In this document: positions 9,146 through 18,012 of the stretch, one piece after another | Layout: each line of letters begins with the position of its first letter | Numbering within the stretch: the first letter of the stretch is position 1 | Assembly: GCF_003063265.1 (NCBI RefSeq) | Contig: NZ_NERU01000013.1 | Span: 1 to 64,000, forward strand | Source: Limnohabitans sp. WS1 | GTDB taxonomy: Bacteria; Pseudomonadota; Gammaproteobacteria; Burkholderiales; Burkholderiaceae_C | DNA: 64,000 nt | Reading direction: 5' to 3' | Notes under the pieces: generated by a model | Told to the model about the DNA's origin: nothing | What the model saw: the letters and a program-made list of their open reading frames with translations, nothing else | Database searches by the model: none | Position numbers and translations under genes: made by a program

Positions 9146-9562
9146 ATGAAAACTGTTGTCTACGAAGTGCAAGTGATGTTCGGTGACTGCGACCCCGCAG
9201 GCATCGTTTTTTTCCCCAATTTTTCCAAATGGATGGACGCCTCGTCGCTGAACTTCTTTGTGAAGTGCGGCGTGCTGCCTTGGCGTGAATTGGTCAAGAC
9301 GCGCGGCATCATTGGCACGCCGCTCTTGGAAATCAACACCAAATTCATCCGACCCGCCACCTACGGCGAAACCCTGCAGGTGCACACCAGCGTGCAAGAG
9401 TGGCGCGACAAAGTGTTTGTGCACAAACACGTGGTGATGCGCGGCGAAACCGTGCTGTGCGAAGGCACCGAAGTGCGCGCCTTTTGCATCAAGCACCCCG
9501 AAGACCCGGACCGCATCAAAGCCATCCCGGTGCCCGAAGACATCCGCGCTTTGTGTACTTGA
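9146..9562 (+). CDS. 4-hydroxybenzoyl-CoA thioesterase family protein
   Basis: A 138-residue hot-dog-fold thioesterase. The GDCDPAGIVFFPNF motif at residues 13-26 is diagnostic of the 4-hydroxybenzoyl-CoA thioesterase group, with D16 as the likely catalytic aspartate. It would free the aromatic acid from CoA after thiolysis and so complete the pathway. It sits 33 bp after the SDR gene and 16 bp before the flavin reductase gene. Confidence 0.9.
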   Translation: MKTVVYEVQVMFGDCDPAGIVFFPNFSKWMDASSLNFFVKCGVLPWRELVKTRGIIGTPLLEINTKFIRPATYGETLQVHTSVQEWRDKVFVHKHVVMRGETVLCEGTEVRAFCIKHPEDPDRIKAIPVPEDIRALCT

Positions 9563-9578
9563 TACAGCGACTTGAGCC

Positions 9579-10250
9579 ATGTACTACGAACCCGGCGTCA
9601 CCCCGCACGGCCTGCCGCACGACCCCTTCAAGTCGTGCGTGATCCCGCGCCCCATCGGCTGGATCTCCACGGTGGATGCCCAAGGCCGCCACAACTTGGC
9701 ACCCTACAGCCAATTTCAAAACGTGACGTTTGACCCGCCCATCGTCATGTTCAGCGCCAACCAAACCACCCAGGGCGAACGCAAAGACTCGGTGCGCAAC
9801 GCCGAACAAACCGGTGAGTTCGTCTGGAACATGGCCACCTACGCCCTGCGCGATGCAGTCAACATCTCGGCCGAAGAAGTGCCCCATGGCGTGGACGAGT
9901 TCGAACGTGCAGGACTCGAGAAGCTGCCCAGCCGCTTGGTGAAACCCATGCGTGTCAAGGGCTCGCCCATCCAGTTCGAGTGTGTGTACCTGAACAGCCT
10001 GCGCTTTCCCGGCAAACCGCCCATGGGCAGCGCCGACGTGGTGTTTGGCCGTGTGGTGGCCATCCACATCGACGACGAGATCATCAATGGCCAAGGCCTG
10101 ATCGACGTGCTCAAAATCCAGCCACTCGCTCGCATGGGCTACTACGACTACACCTTTGTCGACCAGCAATTTCAAATGGTGATTCCGGGCAACAGCCAAG
10201 CCTTGCTGGCCGGGCTGGAAGGCTCGGCCGACAAAGCGGCCAAGTCCTGA
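9579..10250 (+). CDS. flavin reductase-like FMN-binding protein
   Basis: A 223-residue protein of the flavin reductase (DIM6/NTAB) family with the split-barrel FMN fold. The segment CVIPRPIGWISTVDAQGRHN near residues 22-41 and the following LAPYSQFQNVTFDPP match the FMN-binding part. Such proteins supply reduced flavin to a two-component monooxygenase or act as FMN oxidoreductases. No oxygenase partner is visible in the window. Position in the operon suggests a role in the same aromatic pathway. Confidence 0.85.
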   Translation: MYYEPGVTPHGLPHDPFKSCVIPRPIGWISTVDAQGRHNLAPYSQFQNVTFDPPIVMFSANQTTQGERKDSVRNAEQTGEFVWNMATYALRDAVNISAEEVPHGVDEFERAGLEKLPSRLVKPMRVKGSPIQFECVYLNSLRFPGKPPMGSADVVFGRVVAIHIDDEIINGQGLIDVLKIQPLARMGYYDYTFVDQQFQMVIPGNSQALLAGLEGSADKAAKS

Positions 10251-10326
10251 TCTGAACACTCCAACGCCCTCTTTTTTTCACCCCCGTTCGTTCAACCTTT
10301 TACAACCACGCCTCCAGGAGACAAGC

Positions 10327-11328
10327 ATGAGCAACCGTCGAGAATTCATCCAATCCACCCTTGGTGCCGCCATTTTGGGCAGCACCGCATTCCAGCAAGC
10401 CTGGGCGCAAAGTGGCCTGCCCATTGAGCAAGTCAAAGTGCTCTACGGCTTCCCACCCGGCAGCTCGGGCGACATCTGCGCCCGCCGCGTGGCCGAAAAA
10501 TTTGGCGGCACGCCTTACAGCAAAAACGCCGGCATCATCGACAGCAAGCCAGGTGCAGGCGGCCAGATTGCCCTGAACCTGCTCAAAAGCGCCCCAGCCG
10601 ACGGCTCGGTGCTGGCCATGACCCCGTTCTCGGCCATCTCGCTTTACCCCCACATCTTCAAAAACCTGCAATACAAGCCGTTTGAAGACTTCATCCCTGT
10701 GGGCACCGCCTCCATGATCCACCACGGTTTTGCCGTGGGCCCCATGGTGCCCGCCAGCGTCAAAAACGTGAAAGACTTTGTGGCTTGGGCCAAAGCCAAC
10801 CCCGCGCAAGCGAGCTACGGCTCACCTGCTGCAGGCTCCACACCGCACTTCATTGGCGCGTTGCTCGGCCTGAACCAAAACTTCGAGTTCAAGCATGTGC
10901 CTTACCGTGGCTCGGTGCCCGGCGTGACCGATGTGGTCGGCGGCCAGATCGCTTGCATGTTCACCCCACACGGCGACTTCATTGCCAACCACAAAGCCGG
11001 CAAGATGCGCATCTTGGCCACCTCGGGCAAAACCCGTTCGCCCTTTGTGCCCGATGTCGCCACCTTTGCCGAGCAAGGCTTTCCTGAATTGACCGTGGAA
11101 GAGTGGTTTGGCTTTTACGCTCCCGCCAAAACCCCGGCCAACGTGGTGCAAGCGGCCAATGCAGCCATCAATGCCGCCCTCAAAGACAAAGGCGTGTTGG
11201 ACGCCTTGACCGTGGTGGGCCTGATTCCGTTTGGCGGCACGGTGGCAGACCAACTCAAGAGCTCGCAAGTGGAACTCGAGCGCTGGGGTCCCCTGATCAA
11301 GCGCATCGGCTTCAGCATCGATTCCTGA
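10327..11328 (+). CDS. Bug/TctC-type periplasmic solute-binding protein
   Basis: A 333-residue binding protein of the tripartite tricarboxylate (TTT, Bug) family. The N-terminus SNRREFIQSTLG with R4-R5 looks like a twin-arginine export signal, ending at AWAQ. The mature part shows the family pattern, for example GFPPGSSGDICAR, GAGGQIALNLL and the late FGFYAPAKTPANVV. It probably captures the aromatic or related acid in the periplasm. No TctA/TctB membrane partners are nearby, which is common for Bug proteins. A terminator follows at once. Confidence 0.9.
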   Translation: MSNRREFIQSTLGAAILGSTAFQQAWAQSGLPIEQVKVLYGFPPGSSGDICARRVAEKFGGTPYSKNAGIIDSKPGAGGQIALNLLKSAPADGSVLAMTPFSAISLYPHIFKNLQYKPFEDFIPVGTASMIHHGFAVGPMVPASVKNVKDFVAWAKANPAQASYGSPAAGSTPHFIGALLGLNQNFEFKHVPYRGSVPGVTDVVGGQIACMFTPHGDFIANHKAGKMRILATSGKTRSPFVPDVATFAEQGFPELTVEEWFGFYAPAKTPANVVQAANAAINAALKDKGVLDALTVVGLIPFGGTVADQLKSSQVELERWGPLIKRIGFSIDS

Positions 11329-11351
11329 TTCAGAAGACTGATATCGTGTAG

Positions 11352-11385
11352 TCCGGCGCTGCTTGATGGCAGCGCCGGATTTTTT
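11352..11385 (+). terminator. rho-independent terminator after the Bug gene
   Basis: An 11-bp perfect stem TCCGGCGCTGC with a six-base loop, followed by six T. It separates the catabolic operon from the acyl-CoA dehydrogenase gene. Confidence 0.93.
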
Positions 11386-11405
11386 CCATTGAGCCCCCAA
11401 AACCC

Positions 11406-13124
11406 ATGAACGCCTACCAACCCCGCACCGACGACATGCAGTTTGTGCTGTCCCGTGTTTTGAACGCGCCCGCCCAGCTGCAAGCCCTGCCCGCCTTTGC
11501 CGAGGTCGACCCTCCCCTCATGCAGCAAGTGCTCGAAGAAGCAGGCAAGTTCGTGGGCGAGGTGATTGCCCCGCTCAACCGCGACGGGGATGAAATCGGT
11601 GCGCAATGGAAAGACGGCACCGTCACCATGCCGCCGGGCTTCAAAGACGCTTACCAGGCGTTTTGGCAAGCGGGCTGGCCTGCCCTGGCCGCCAGCGCCG
11701 AAGACGGCGGGCAAGGCTTGCCCACCGTGCTCGAAGCCATGCTCTACGAAATGCTGAGTGCCGCCAACCACGGCTGGACCATGGCCCCTGGACTGTTGCA
11801 CGGCGCTTACGAATGCATCAAGCACCATGCGAGTGACGAACTCAAAGCGCTGTACCTGGAAAAAGTGGCGACCGGCGAATGGCTGGCCACCATGTGCCTG
11901 ACCGAGCCCCATGCGGGCTCCGACCTGGGCCTGGCCCGCACCAAAGCGGTCCCCATGCCCGATGGCCAGTACGCCGTGAGCGGCACCAAAATTTTCATCT
12001 CGGGCGGCGAACACGACCTGACCGACAACATCGTGCACCTGGTGCTGGCCCGCCTGCCCGACGCGCCCCCTGGACCCAAAGGCCTGTCGCTGTTCCTGGT
12101 GCCCAAGTTTTACCCCGATGGTTCGCGCAGCAGGGTGCACTGCGACCGCATCGAAGAAAAAATGGGCCTGCACGGCAGCCCCACCTGCGTGATGCGCTTT
12201 GACGAAGCGGTCTCTTCGATAGTGGGCGAGCCCGGCAAAGGCTTGGGCGCCATGTTTGTGATGATGAATGCCGCCCGATTGCATGTGGCCCTGCAAGGCA
12301 TTGGCCTGCTGGACGCCGCCTGGCAAAAGGCCGAAGCCTATGCACAAGAGCGCCGCCAAATGCGTGCGCCGGGCAAAGGCAGGTCGGCGGGCGAAGCGGA
12401 TTTGATTGGCGAGCACCCCGCCATGCGCCGCATTTTGGACACACAACGCGCCTGGGTTGACGCCGGTCGGGTGCTGGCCTACCGCACCGCGCTCGAACTC
12501 GACCTGATCAAGCACAGCCCCGACGCTGCTGCCCAAGCCGCCGCCCAGCGCTGGTGCGCTCTGGTCACGCCGGTCATGAAATCGGTCTTCACCCACCAAG
12601 CCTTTCATGGCGGCAGCGACTGCCTGCAGGTGTTTGGCGGGCACGGCTACGTGCGCGAATGGGGCATCGAGCAGATCGTGCGTGACGCCCGTGTGGCCAT
12701 GATTTACGAAGGCACCAACGAAATCCAGGCGATTGACCTGCTGGTGCGCAAAGTGCTGGCCGATGGCGGCACCGGCATGAACGCCTTGCTGGACACCCTG
12801 GCTGCCGACTTGCCACCCCACCACAAAGCCAGCACGCCAGCGACAGCCCGCCTCCAGACCCTGCGTGCCGTGACCGCGCAAATCGTCAAGGCCGCTGCGC
12901 AAGACACCGCCCTGCCCTACCGGGTGGCCGACGATTATTTGCGTGCTGTGGCGCTGGTGCTCATGGACTGGGCCTGGCTGCGCATCGAGTCGGGTGTGGA
13001 CGCCGACACACCCCATGCCCAAACCCGTTGGCTGACACCGGCCAAGGCCCTGCGCAGCTGGGTTCTGCCCGAATTTCAAATGCGCACCTTCATCATCGTG
13101 CAGCAATGCATGGCCGCCGCATGA
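11406..13124 (+). CDS. acyl-CoA dehydrogenase, large C-terminally extended type
   Basis: A 572-residue FAD enzyme of the acyl-CoA dehydrogenase superfamily, in the group with an extra C-terminal domain (DmdC-like). Motifs include MCLTEPHAGSDLG near residue 162 and YEGTNEIQAIDLLVRK near 435, where the Glu region and FAD contacts lie. It would oxidise an acyl-CoA and pass electrons to ETF; etfBA lies at 37-38.7 kb. It starts only 20 bp after a strong terminator, so transcription needs read-through or a promoter inside the preceding gene. Its stop overlaps the MarR start (ATGA). Confidence 0.9.
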   Translation: MNAYQPRTDDMQFVLSRVLNAPAQLQALPAFAEVDPPLMQQVLEEAGKFVGEVIAPLNRDGDEIGAQWKDGTVTMPPGFKDAYQAFWQAGWPALAASAEDGGQGLPTVLEAMLYEMLSAANHGWTMAPGLLHGAYECIKHHASDELKALYLEKVATGEWLATMCLTEPHAGSDLGLARTKAVPMPDGQYAVSGTKIFISGGEHDLTDNIVHLVLARLPDAPPGPKGLSLFLVPKFYPDGSRSRVHCDRIEEKMGLHGSPTCVMRFDEAVSSIVGEPGKGLGAMFVMMNAARLHVALQGIGLLDAAWQKAEAYAQERRQMRAPGKGRSAGEADLIGEHPAMRRILDTQRAWVDAGRVLAYRTALELDLIKHSPDAAAQAAAQRWCALVTPVMKSVFTHQAFHGGSDCLQVFGGHGYVREWGIEQIVRDARVAMIYEGTNEIQAIDLLVRKVLADGGTGMNALLDTLAADLPPHHKASTPATARLQTLRAVTAQIVKAAAQDTALPYRVADDYLRAVALVLMDWAWLRIESGVDADTPHAQTRWLTPAKALRSWVLPEFQMRTFIIVQQCMAAA

Positions 13125-13714
13125 GCGACGACATGCCCATCACCCCACAAGCTGGAAAAGTGGCAGAAAAAAGGGCCACTCCAACCACCCTGGCATTGGC
13201 CCCCAAAACCCCGCGCACCCCCTCGGCCAAAGCGCTGCGCCCCAGTACCAAGGTGGCCAAAGTGGCCAAGTCTGCGGCGACCAGCGCAGAGCAAGTGGAC
13301 ACCCGCTACCTGCAAAGCCTGGTGGGCTACAACGCACGGCGTGCAGCCCTGAGCATCATTGAGTTGTTTTTGGAGCGGCTGGCCCCCTATGGCCTCAAGC
13401 CCGTGGACTTTTCGGTCATGTCCACCATTGGCCACAACCCCGGTGTGACCTCGCGCCAGCTGTGCGCGGCTCTGAATTTGTTGCCCCCCAACTTGGTGGG
13501 GCTGATTCAGTCACTCGAAGCTCGGGGCCTGATCGAGCGCAAGCCCCACCCACACGACGGTCGCGCCGTCGGCCTGCACGCCACACCCAAAGGCCAGGCC
13601 TTGATGGTGCAAGCCGAACAAACGGCCACCGAGCTCGAAACCGAAAAAACAGCCAAGCTCACGCCCGCCGAGCGCAAGACGCTCGTGGCGCTGCTGCAAA
13701 AAATTTACTTCTGA
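13121..13714 (+). CDS. MarR family transcriptional regulator
   Basis: A 197-residue winged-helix regulator. After a 55-residue Lys/Ala/Pro-rich N-terminal extension comes a MarR core with SRQLCAALNLLPPNLVGLIQSLEARGLIERKPHPHDGRA, that is, recognition helix then wing with the DxR motif. MarR proteins of aromatic-acid clusters usually repress the operon and release DNA on binding the CoA thioester. The ATG overlaps the preceding stop, so it is translationally coupled. Its 3' end overlaps the convergent OmpA-type gene by 10 bp. Confidence 0.88.
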   Translation: MSDDMPITPQAGKVAEKRATPTTLALAPKTPRTPSAKALRPSTKVAKVAKSAATSAEQVDTRYLQSLVGYNARRAALSIIELFLERLAPYGLKPVDFSVMSTIGHNPGVTSRQLCAALNLLPPNLVGLIQSLEARGLIERKPHPHDGRAVGLHATPKGQALMVQAEQTATELETEKTAKLTPAERKTLVALLQKIYF

Positions 13715-14355
13715 CCGCGCTCGGCCAAAAAGATGTCGATGCGGCGGTTGCGGGCCCGGCCATCGGCGCTGCCGTTGTCGGCAATCGGTTCACGCGAACC
13801 CCGGCCATCAATGGCGATGCGTGCACTGCTCACCCCACGGGCCACCAAGTAATCACGAGCACTTTGCGCACGGTTGACTGACAAGGGGTTGTTGATGGCA
13901 TCGCTGCCAGTGTTGTCGGTGTGACCCACAATGCGCACTTCCATGCTCGGCTGCTGGCTCAGACCTTGGGCAAACTGGTCCAGAATCGGGCGCAAATTGG
14001 CCTTGATGTCGGCACGGCCTGTGTCAAATGAAATGTCGTTGGGAATGCTCAGCTTGAGCTGGTTGTCTGCCGTTTGTGTGACCACCGTGCCCGTGCCAGC
14101 CGTGGCTTGCTCCATGGCGCGTTTTTTGTCTTCCATGTTTTTGGACCAGATGTAACCGCCCAAAGCCCCCAAACCCGCGCCAATGGCGGTGGACTTGCTG
14201 TCACGCCCCAAAATTTGACCCGCCACCGCACCGATCACGGCACCGGTACCCGCCCCCTTTTGCTCTTGTGTTGCCGTCGCGCAACCGGTCAACAAAACAG
14301 CCACGGCGCTGGCCAAAACGCCCATGTGGGTCAAAGCAGATTTTGGGGTGAACAT
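13705..14355 (-). CDS. OmpA-family lipoprotein with glycine zipper
   Basis: A 216-residue outer-membrane lipoprotein. A signal peptide ends at the lipobox LLTGC with C25. Residues 35-70 form a glycine-zipper segment (GAGTGAVIGAVAGQILG, IGAGLGALGGYIW). The C-terminal OmpA domain binds peptidoglycan and shows GHTDNTGSDAINNPLSVNRA and ARNRRIDI. The layout resembles YiaD-type proteins, which tie the outer membrane to the cell wall. Monocistronic on the minus strand. Confidence 0.9.
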   Translation of the reverse strand: MFTPKSALTHMGVLASAVAVLLTGCATATQEQKGAGTGAVIGAVAGQILGRDSKSTAIGAGLGALGGYIWSKNMEDKKRAMEQATAGTGTVVTQTADNQLKLSIPNDISFDTGRADIKANLRPILDQFAQGLSQQPSMEVRIVGHTDNTGSDAINNPLSVNRAQSARDYLVARGVSSARIAIDGRGSREPIADNGSADGRARNRRIDIFLAERGQK

Positions 14356-14491
14356 AAAAAAGTCCTTTCAGTCATTGAACGCAGCTGAATTTAACCCGCC
14401 GCAAATGGATGACCTGTGACTTGGCACACAAAAATTGCAAGCAATCGTGTCAGCCCGCCCCCAAACCCTGAAACCACCCCTTGCAACAGAC

Positions 14492-14677
14492 CTAAGCGCC
14501 CAACTCAATGGCCACGTAGGCGGTGACCAAACTCACAAAAGCGATGCCCACCAACAAGGTCAGGGTGCTGTGTTTGCGAAAAAAATAGACCAGCGAAGCC
14601 GCGTCCATTTTCCCGCCCTTGCGCCCAGCGCCACTGCGGCGACGACGCCGGGACTGGGATTCTTTGAGCTTGTTCAT
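14492..14677 (-). CDS. small basic single-pass membrane protein
   Basis: A 61-residue peptide with a strongly basic head (SRRRRRSGAGRKGGK) and one hydrophobic helix near residues 38-57. The start at 14677 is set by AGGAG six bases upstream; an in-frame ATG two codons earlier overlaps that site. The positive-inside rule places the N-terminus in the cytoplasm. I do not recognise the family. It has its own leader and no obvious partner. Confidence 0.6.
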   Translation of the reverse strand: MNKLKESQSRRRRRSGAGRKGGKMDAASLVYFFRKHSTLTLLVGIAFVSLVTAYVAIELGA

Positions 14678-14790
14678 GGGCATCTCCTGGACAAAGAACG
14701 GTAGGGAAAGCGCACGACACCGAAGGCTCGAAAGCAAATCTTCAAAATCGTTGATTTCAATTTTTTTATGATAAATTTGGGAAATTATGA

Positions 14791-14813
14791 ATCAAGATCA
14801 GATTGATCATGAT
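14791..14813. promoter_or_regulatory. AT-rich imperfect palindrome in a divergent promoter region
   Basis: GATCA and TGATC face each other across three bases, extended on both sides by ATCA and TGAT with one mismatch. It lies in the 177-bp AT-rich gap between the small membrane protein and the beta-barrel gene, a likely operator or promoter region. Confidence 0.4.
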
Positions 14814-14854
14814 TTTTATACCGTTTCAATCGCACAACCAACCCAGGCGCCCCC

Positions 14855-15352
14855 ATGAAAATCACTGCACTTCTGGCCTTGGTGGCCTTGTCCACAGGCA
14901 CCGCATTTGCACAAAGCAACCCCAAGGACTTTTTGGGCTATTACGAAGGCGTGCAATTGGGCAGTAACAGTGCCACCGTGTCGGGTCCGTCCTTGGACAC
15001 CACCACCAAGTCCATCTACCCCTCCATCGTGCTGGGCTACAACATCATGCACAACAACATGCTGGTGGGCGTCGAAGGTTTTGCCGATTACCACAAGAAA
15101 TCATCGACCGGTATCGTGGCAGGCGTCACCTTCAAAGCCGGCAAAATCATCAACCACACCTTGGTCTATGCACGCGCTGGCGTCAAAGGCGACATGCCCA
15201 GCTACCGCCCCCAAGTGGGCCTGGGATTGGAACAACGCCTGACCCGCGACATGACACTGAGCGGCATCCTCACTTATGACGTCATCAACAAAGACGGCGT
15301 CAAACGCACCAACAACAACGCCGCCATCGGCCTGAACTTTTATATCCATTAA
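14855..15352 (+). CDS. small outer-membrane beta-barrel protein
   Basis: A 165-residue secreted protein. A signal peptide ends at AFAQ, around residue 19. The mature part alternates polar and hydrophobic residues in short strands (SIVLGYNIM, MLVGVEGFADYH, GIVAGVTF, TLVYARAGVKG), and the chain ends in LNFYIH. That suggests a small porin-like barrel of about eight strands in the outer membrane. No close family is recognised; OmpW or OmpA-barrel-like proteins are the nearest in style. Confidence 0.7.
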   Translation: MKITALLALVALSTGTAFAQSNPKDFLGYYEGVQLGSNSATVSGPSLDTTTKSIYPSIVLGYNIMHNNMLVGVEGFADYHKKSSTGIVAGVTFKAGKIINHTLVYARAGVKGDMPSYRPQVGLGLEQRLTRDMTLSGILTYDVINKDGVKRTNNNAAIGLNFYIH

Positions 15353-15521
15353 GAGGGTGCCTTGCTGGCTCAGTCAGACCCTTTTGCGGGTCTGATGGCG
15401 CGCTATAACGCCTCAAAATGGCAACACCCCACGCATCCCAAGCCTGTTGTTGTGCCAAGGTGACAGGGTTTCACTCAAGCGTCTGACAACATTGCGCTTT
15501 TTGATGGAACGAGGCTTGAAC

Positions 15522-16709
15522 ATGTTGAACTCGCATTTGCCACAAGACGCCCATACAGCTTTGTTGATCGGGCGTTTGTGGGTTCCTGAGGCCGGAGCTC
15601 ATGTGGTGGCTGTGACGCCGCAAGATGTGTTCGATTTGTCAGAGTTGGCCTCCACCAGCAGTGCTTTGCTGGAGTTGCCCGATGTGGCCACACGGGTACA
15701 AGATTTTGTCAATTCAGGTCTCGCACCTGTTTTGTGCAGTACCGATCAAGCCCTGGACAACAGCCTGCAAGCGCAGCGCAAGCCTGATGCGCCATGGTTC
15801 ATGGCCCCTTGCGATTTACAGGCGGTCAAAGCGGCGGGTGTGACCTTTGTGGCGAGCATGTTGGAGCGGGTAATTGAAGAGCAAGCCCGTGGCGATGCCA
15901 GTCGCGCCGAAGCCGTCCGGCAAGCGGTGGTGGCCGTCATTGGCGACAATTTGCGCAGCGTGGTGCCTGGCTCTGCACAGGCCGCGCAACTCAAGCAGGT
16001 GCTGCTGTCACAAGGCATGTGGTCGCAGTATTTAGAGGTCGGCATTGGCCCCGATGCCGAAATTTTCACCAAATCCCAGCCCATGAGCGCCGTCGGTAGC
16101 GGTGCCTGGGTAGGCATTCACCCGGCAAGCCAATGGAACAACCCCGAGCCCGAAATTGTGTTGGCGACCAACTCACGCGGGCAGGTCGTGGGGGCCACCT
16201 TGGGCAACGATGTGAATTTGCGAGATTTTGAGGGCCGCAGCGCCCTGCTTTTGGGCAAGGCCAAAGACAACAATGCGAGCTGCGCCATCGGTCCGTTCAT
16301 TCGGCTTTTTGATGCGCAATTTGGCATTGAAGATGTGCGCCAGTGCGAGTTGCGCCTTGAAGTCCAAGGGCCCGAGGGCTTTGTCATGCAAGGCAGCAGT
16401 TCATTGAGCCAAATCAGCCGGGATCCGCTCGATTTGGTGCATCAGGCCATGGGCCCCTACCACCAATACCCCGATGGCATGGTGCTGTTTCTGGGCACCA
16501 TGTTTGCCCCCACCCAAGACCGTCACGGCCCAGGCCAAGGCTTCACCCATGTAGTGGGCGATGTGGTGAGTGTGTCCACACCCAAGTTGGGCACCTTGCT
16601 CAACACGGTCACCACTTCCGACCTGGCCCCACCGTGGACCTATGGCGTGCAGGCCCTGATGCGTGATTTGGCCTCCAGACCTGTGGCCTATCGATCCGAC
16701 AAGCGCTGA
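15522..16709 (+). CDS. fumarylacetoacetate hydrolase (FAH) family protein
   Basis: A 395-residue protein with a C-terminal FAH fold. The metal-binding region WNNPEPEIVLATNSRG near residue 205 and GNDVNLRDFEGRSALLLGKAKDNNASCAIGP fragments near 230-255 are characteristic. FAH-family enzymes hydrolyse C-C bonds or dehydrate 2-keto-3-deoxy sugar acids. This long form with an extra N-terminal domain resembles the sugar-acid dehydratase branch, but I cannot fix the substrate. The start at 15522 is chosen because GAGG lies seven bases upstream. Apparently monocistronic. Confidence 0.85.
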   Translation: MLNSHLPQDAHTALLIGRLWVPEAGAHVVAVTPQDVFDLSELASTSSALLELPDVATRVQDFVNSGLAPVLCSTDQALDNSLQAQRKPDAPWFMAPCDLQAVKAAGVTFVASMLERVIEEQARGDASRAEAVRQAVVAVIGDNLRSVVPGSAQAAQLKQVLLSQGMWSQYLEVGIGPDAEIFTKSQPMSAVGSGAWVGIHPASQWNNPEPEIVLATNSRGQVVGATLGNDVNLRDFEGRSALLLGKAKDNNASCAIGPFIRLFDAQFGIEDVRQCELRLEVQGPEGFVMQGSSSLSQISRDPLDLVHQAMGPYHQYPDGMVLFLGTMFAPTQDRHGPGQGFTHVVGDVVSVSTPKLGTLLNTVTTSDLAPPWTYGVQALMRDLASRPVAYRSDKR

Positions 16710-16854
16710 CTGTTGGTTTTGCGCTGACCTGCTTTCCAAAGGCGATTCATCGGGAATGCACTGGGGCAGAACACTGAGGCTGGCATAATTTTGGGTTTTA
16801 CACACACGGCGCTGTGGATCACTGGCCGTGTTTCTTTTTGACAGAAAGCTTTCC

Positions 16855-17205
16855 ATGAACACCACTCCCTCTGGCTTGCAGTACGAAGACACCGTTGTTG
16901 GCGATGGCGCAGTGGCCACACCTGGCCAGGATGTGACCGTGCACTACACCGGCTGGCTTTACAAAGATGGCCAGCAAGGTGCCAAGTTTAATTCGAGCCG
17001 CGACCGCCGTGACCCCTTTGTGTTTGGTCTGGGTGCCGGCATGGTCATCAAAGGCTGGGACGAGGGTGTGGCTGGCATGAAGGTGGGCGGTCAGCGCACA
17101 CTGATCATCCCTTCTGAGCTGGGCTATGGTGCACGCGGCGCAGGTGGCGTGATTCCACCCAATGCCACGCTGAAGTTTGATGTGGAATTGCTGGCCCTGA
17201 ACTGA
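16855..17205 (+). CDS. FKBP-type peptidyl-prolyl cis-trans isomerase
   Basis: A 116-residue single-domain FKBP without signal peptide, so cytoplasmic. It carries [12 protein letters not shown], the [25 protein letters not shown] core and the [26 protein letters not shown] end that line the proline pocket. It speeds prolyl isomerisation in protein folding, which fits its place just upstream of the grpE-dnaK-dnaJ genes. A terminator follows, so it is transcribed separately. Confidence 0.93.
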   Translation: MNTTPSGLQYEDTVVGDGAVATPGQDVTVHYTGWLYKDGQQGAKFNSSRDRRDPFVFGLGAGMVIKGWDEGVAGMKVGGQRTLIIPSELGYGARGAGGVIPPNATLKFDVELLALN

Positions 17206-17230
17206 GCGCACATCGGCTGCATTGGGGCAA

Positions 17231-17254
17231 AACCCGCCAGTTGGCGGGTTTTTT
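17231..17254 (+). terminator. rho-independent terminator after FKBP
   Basis: A nine-base stem AACCCGCCA with a two-base loop, followed by a run of T to 17254. It ends the FKBP transcript upstream of the heat-shock genes. Confidence 0.9.
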
Positions 17255-17295
17255 CTTGCGCGGCACCCCTGCCCACTTTTCAGTCAAATTCCCCC

Positions 17296-17323
17296 CTTGA
17301 AGCCCTCCAATACGCCCCTACAT
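17296..17323 (+). promoter_or_regulatory. sigma-32-type heat-shock promoter of grpE
   Basis: CTTGAA at 17296-17301 preceded by a C run, a 13-base spacer, then CCCCTACAT at 17315-17323. This agrees closely with the sigma-32 (RpoH) consensus of CTTGAA and CCCCATnT, 34 bp before the grpE start. Confidence 0.8.
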
Positions 17324-17356
17324 AAGAGGGGTATTCATTTTTTGCGGACATTGTTC

Positions 17357-17917
17357 ATGTCAGAAGCCACACAAAACTCCCAAACCCAAGCCTTGAGCGA
17401 CGAAGAATTGGCCGCCGTAGCCGCCATGGCCGCGTCCTCCCAAGCCACCGATCCTTTGGCCGATGCCCAAGCCGAATTGGTCAATTTGAAAGCGCAAAAC
17501 GCCGATTTGGCCGACCAGTACCTGCGTGCCCAAGCCGATGTGCAAAACGCCCGCCGCCGTGCCGAAGACGAGATCAGCAAGGCTCGCAAATTTGCCGTCG
17601 AGGGTTTTGCCGACAGTTTGCTGCCGGTGCTGGACAGCCTGGAAGCGGGCCTGGCCATCCCCAATGCCACGCTCGAGCAGATCCGCGAAGGCTCGCAAGC
17701 CACCTTGCGCCAGCTCAAAAGCGCCTTGGAGCGCAACAAAGTGGTCGAGATTGCACCGCCTGCCGGCACCAAATTTGACCCCCACCACCACCAGGCCATC
17801 AGTGTGGTGCCCGCCGAGCAAGAGCCCAACACCGTGGTCACGGTGCTGCAAAAGGGCTATTCCATCGCTGAGCGCGTGCTGCGTCCGGCCTTGGTGACGG
17901 TGACCGCGCCCAAATAA
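17357..17917 (+). CDS. grpE: GrpE nucleotide exchange factor
   Basis: A 186-residue co-chaperone that releases ADP from DnaK. A long N-terminal helix with heptad pattern (about residues 35-75, ending [20 protein letters not shown]) forms the dimer stalk. The C-terminal beta domain ends [16 protein letters not shown]. The [11 protein letters not shown] stretch is the family signature. The start at 17357 is the first ATG of the frame; the open frame upstream crosses the promoter. First gene of the grpE-dnaK-dnaJ cluster. Confidence 0.96.
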   Translation: MSEATQNSQTQALSDEELAAVAAMAASSQATDPLADAQAELVNLKAQNADLADQYLRAQADVQNARRRAEDEISKARKFAVEGFADSLLPVLDSLEAGLAIPNATLEQIREGSQATLRQLKSALERNKVVEIAPPAGTKFDPHHHQAISVVPAEQEPNTVVTVLQKGYSIAERVLRPALVTVTAPK

Positions 17918-17944
17918 TCAAAAACCTTTTTTGGTGTGTGGGGA

Positions 17945-17973
17945 CTTGAAAAGCCACCCCGCTGCCCCAACTG
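17945..17973 (+). promoter_or_regulatory. second sigma-32-like promoter before dnaK
   Basis: CTTGAA at 17945-17950, a 14-base spacer and CCCCAACTG at 17965-17973, 40 bp before dnaK. A weaker match than the grpE promoter. It would let dnaK be induced independently. Confidence 0.5.
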
Positions 17974-18012
17974 CAAAACATCTGCACTTTTCAACAATTT
18001 CGGAGTATCAAA

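Noticed and set aside
15374..15397. Hairpin CAGACCC/GGGTCTG after the beta-barrel gene as a terminator
   Set aside because: The stem is good but no T run follows, so I do not call it a terminator.
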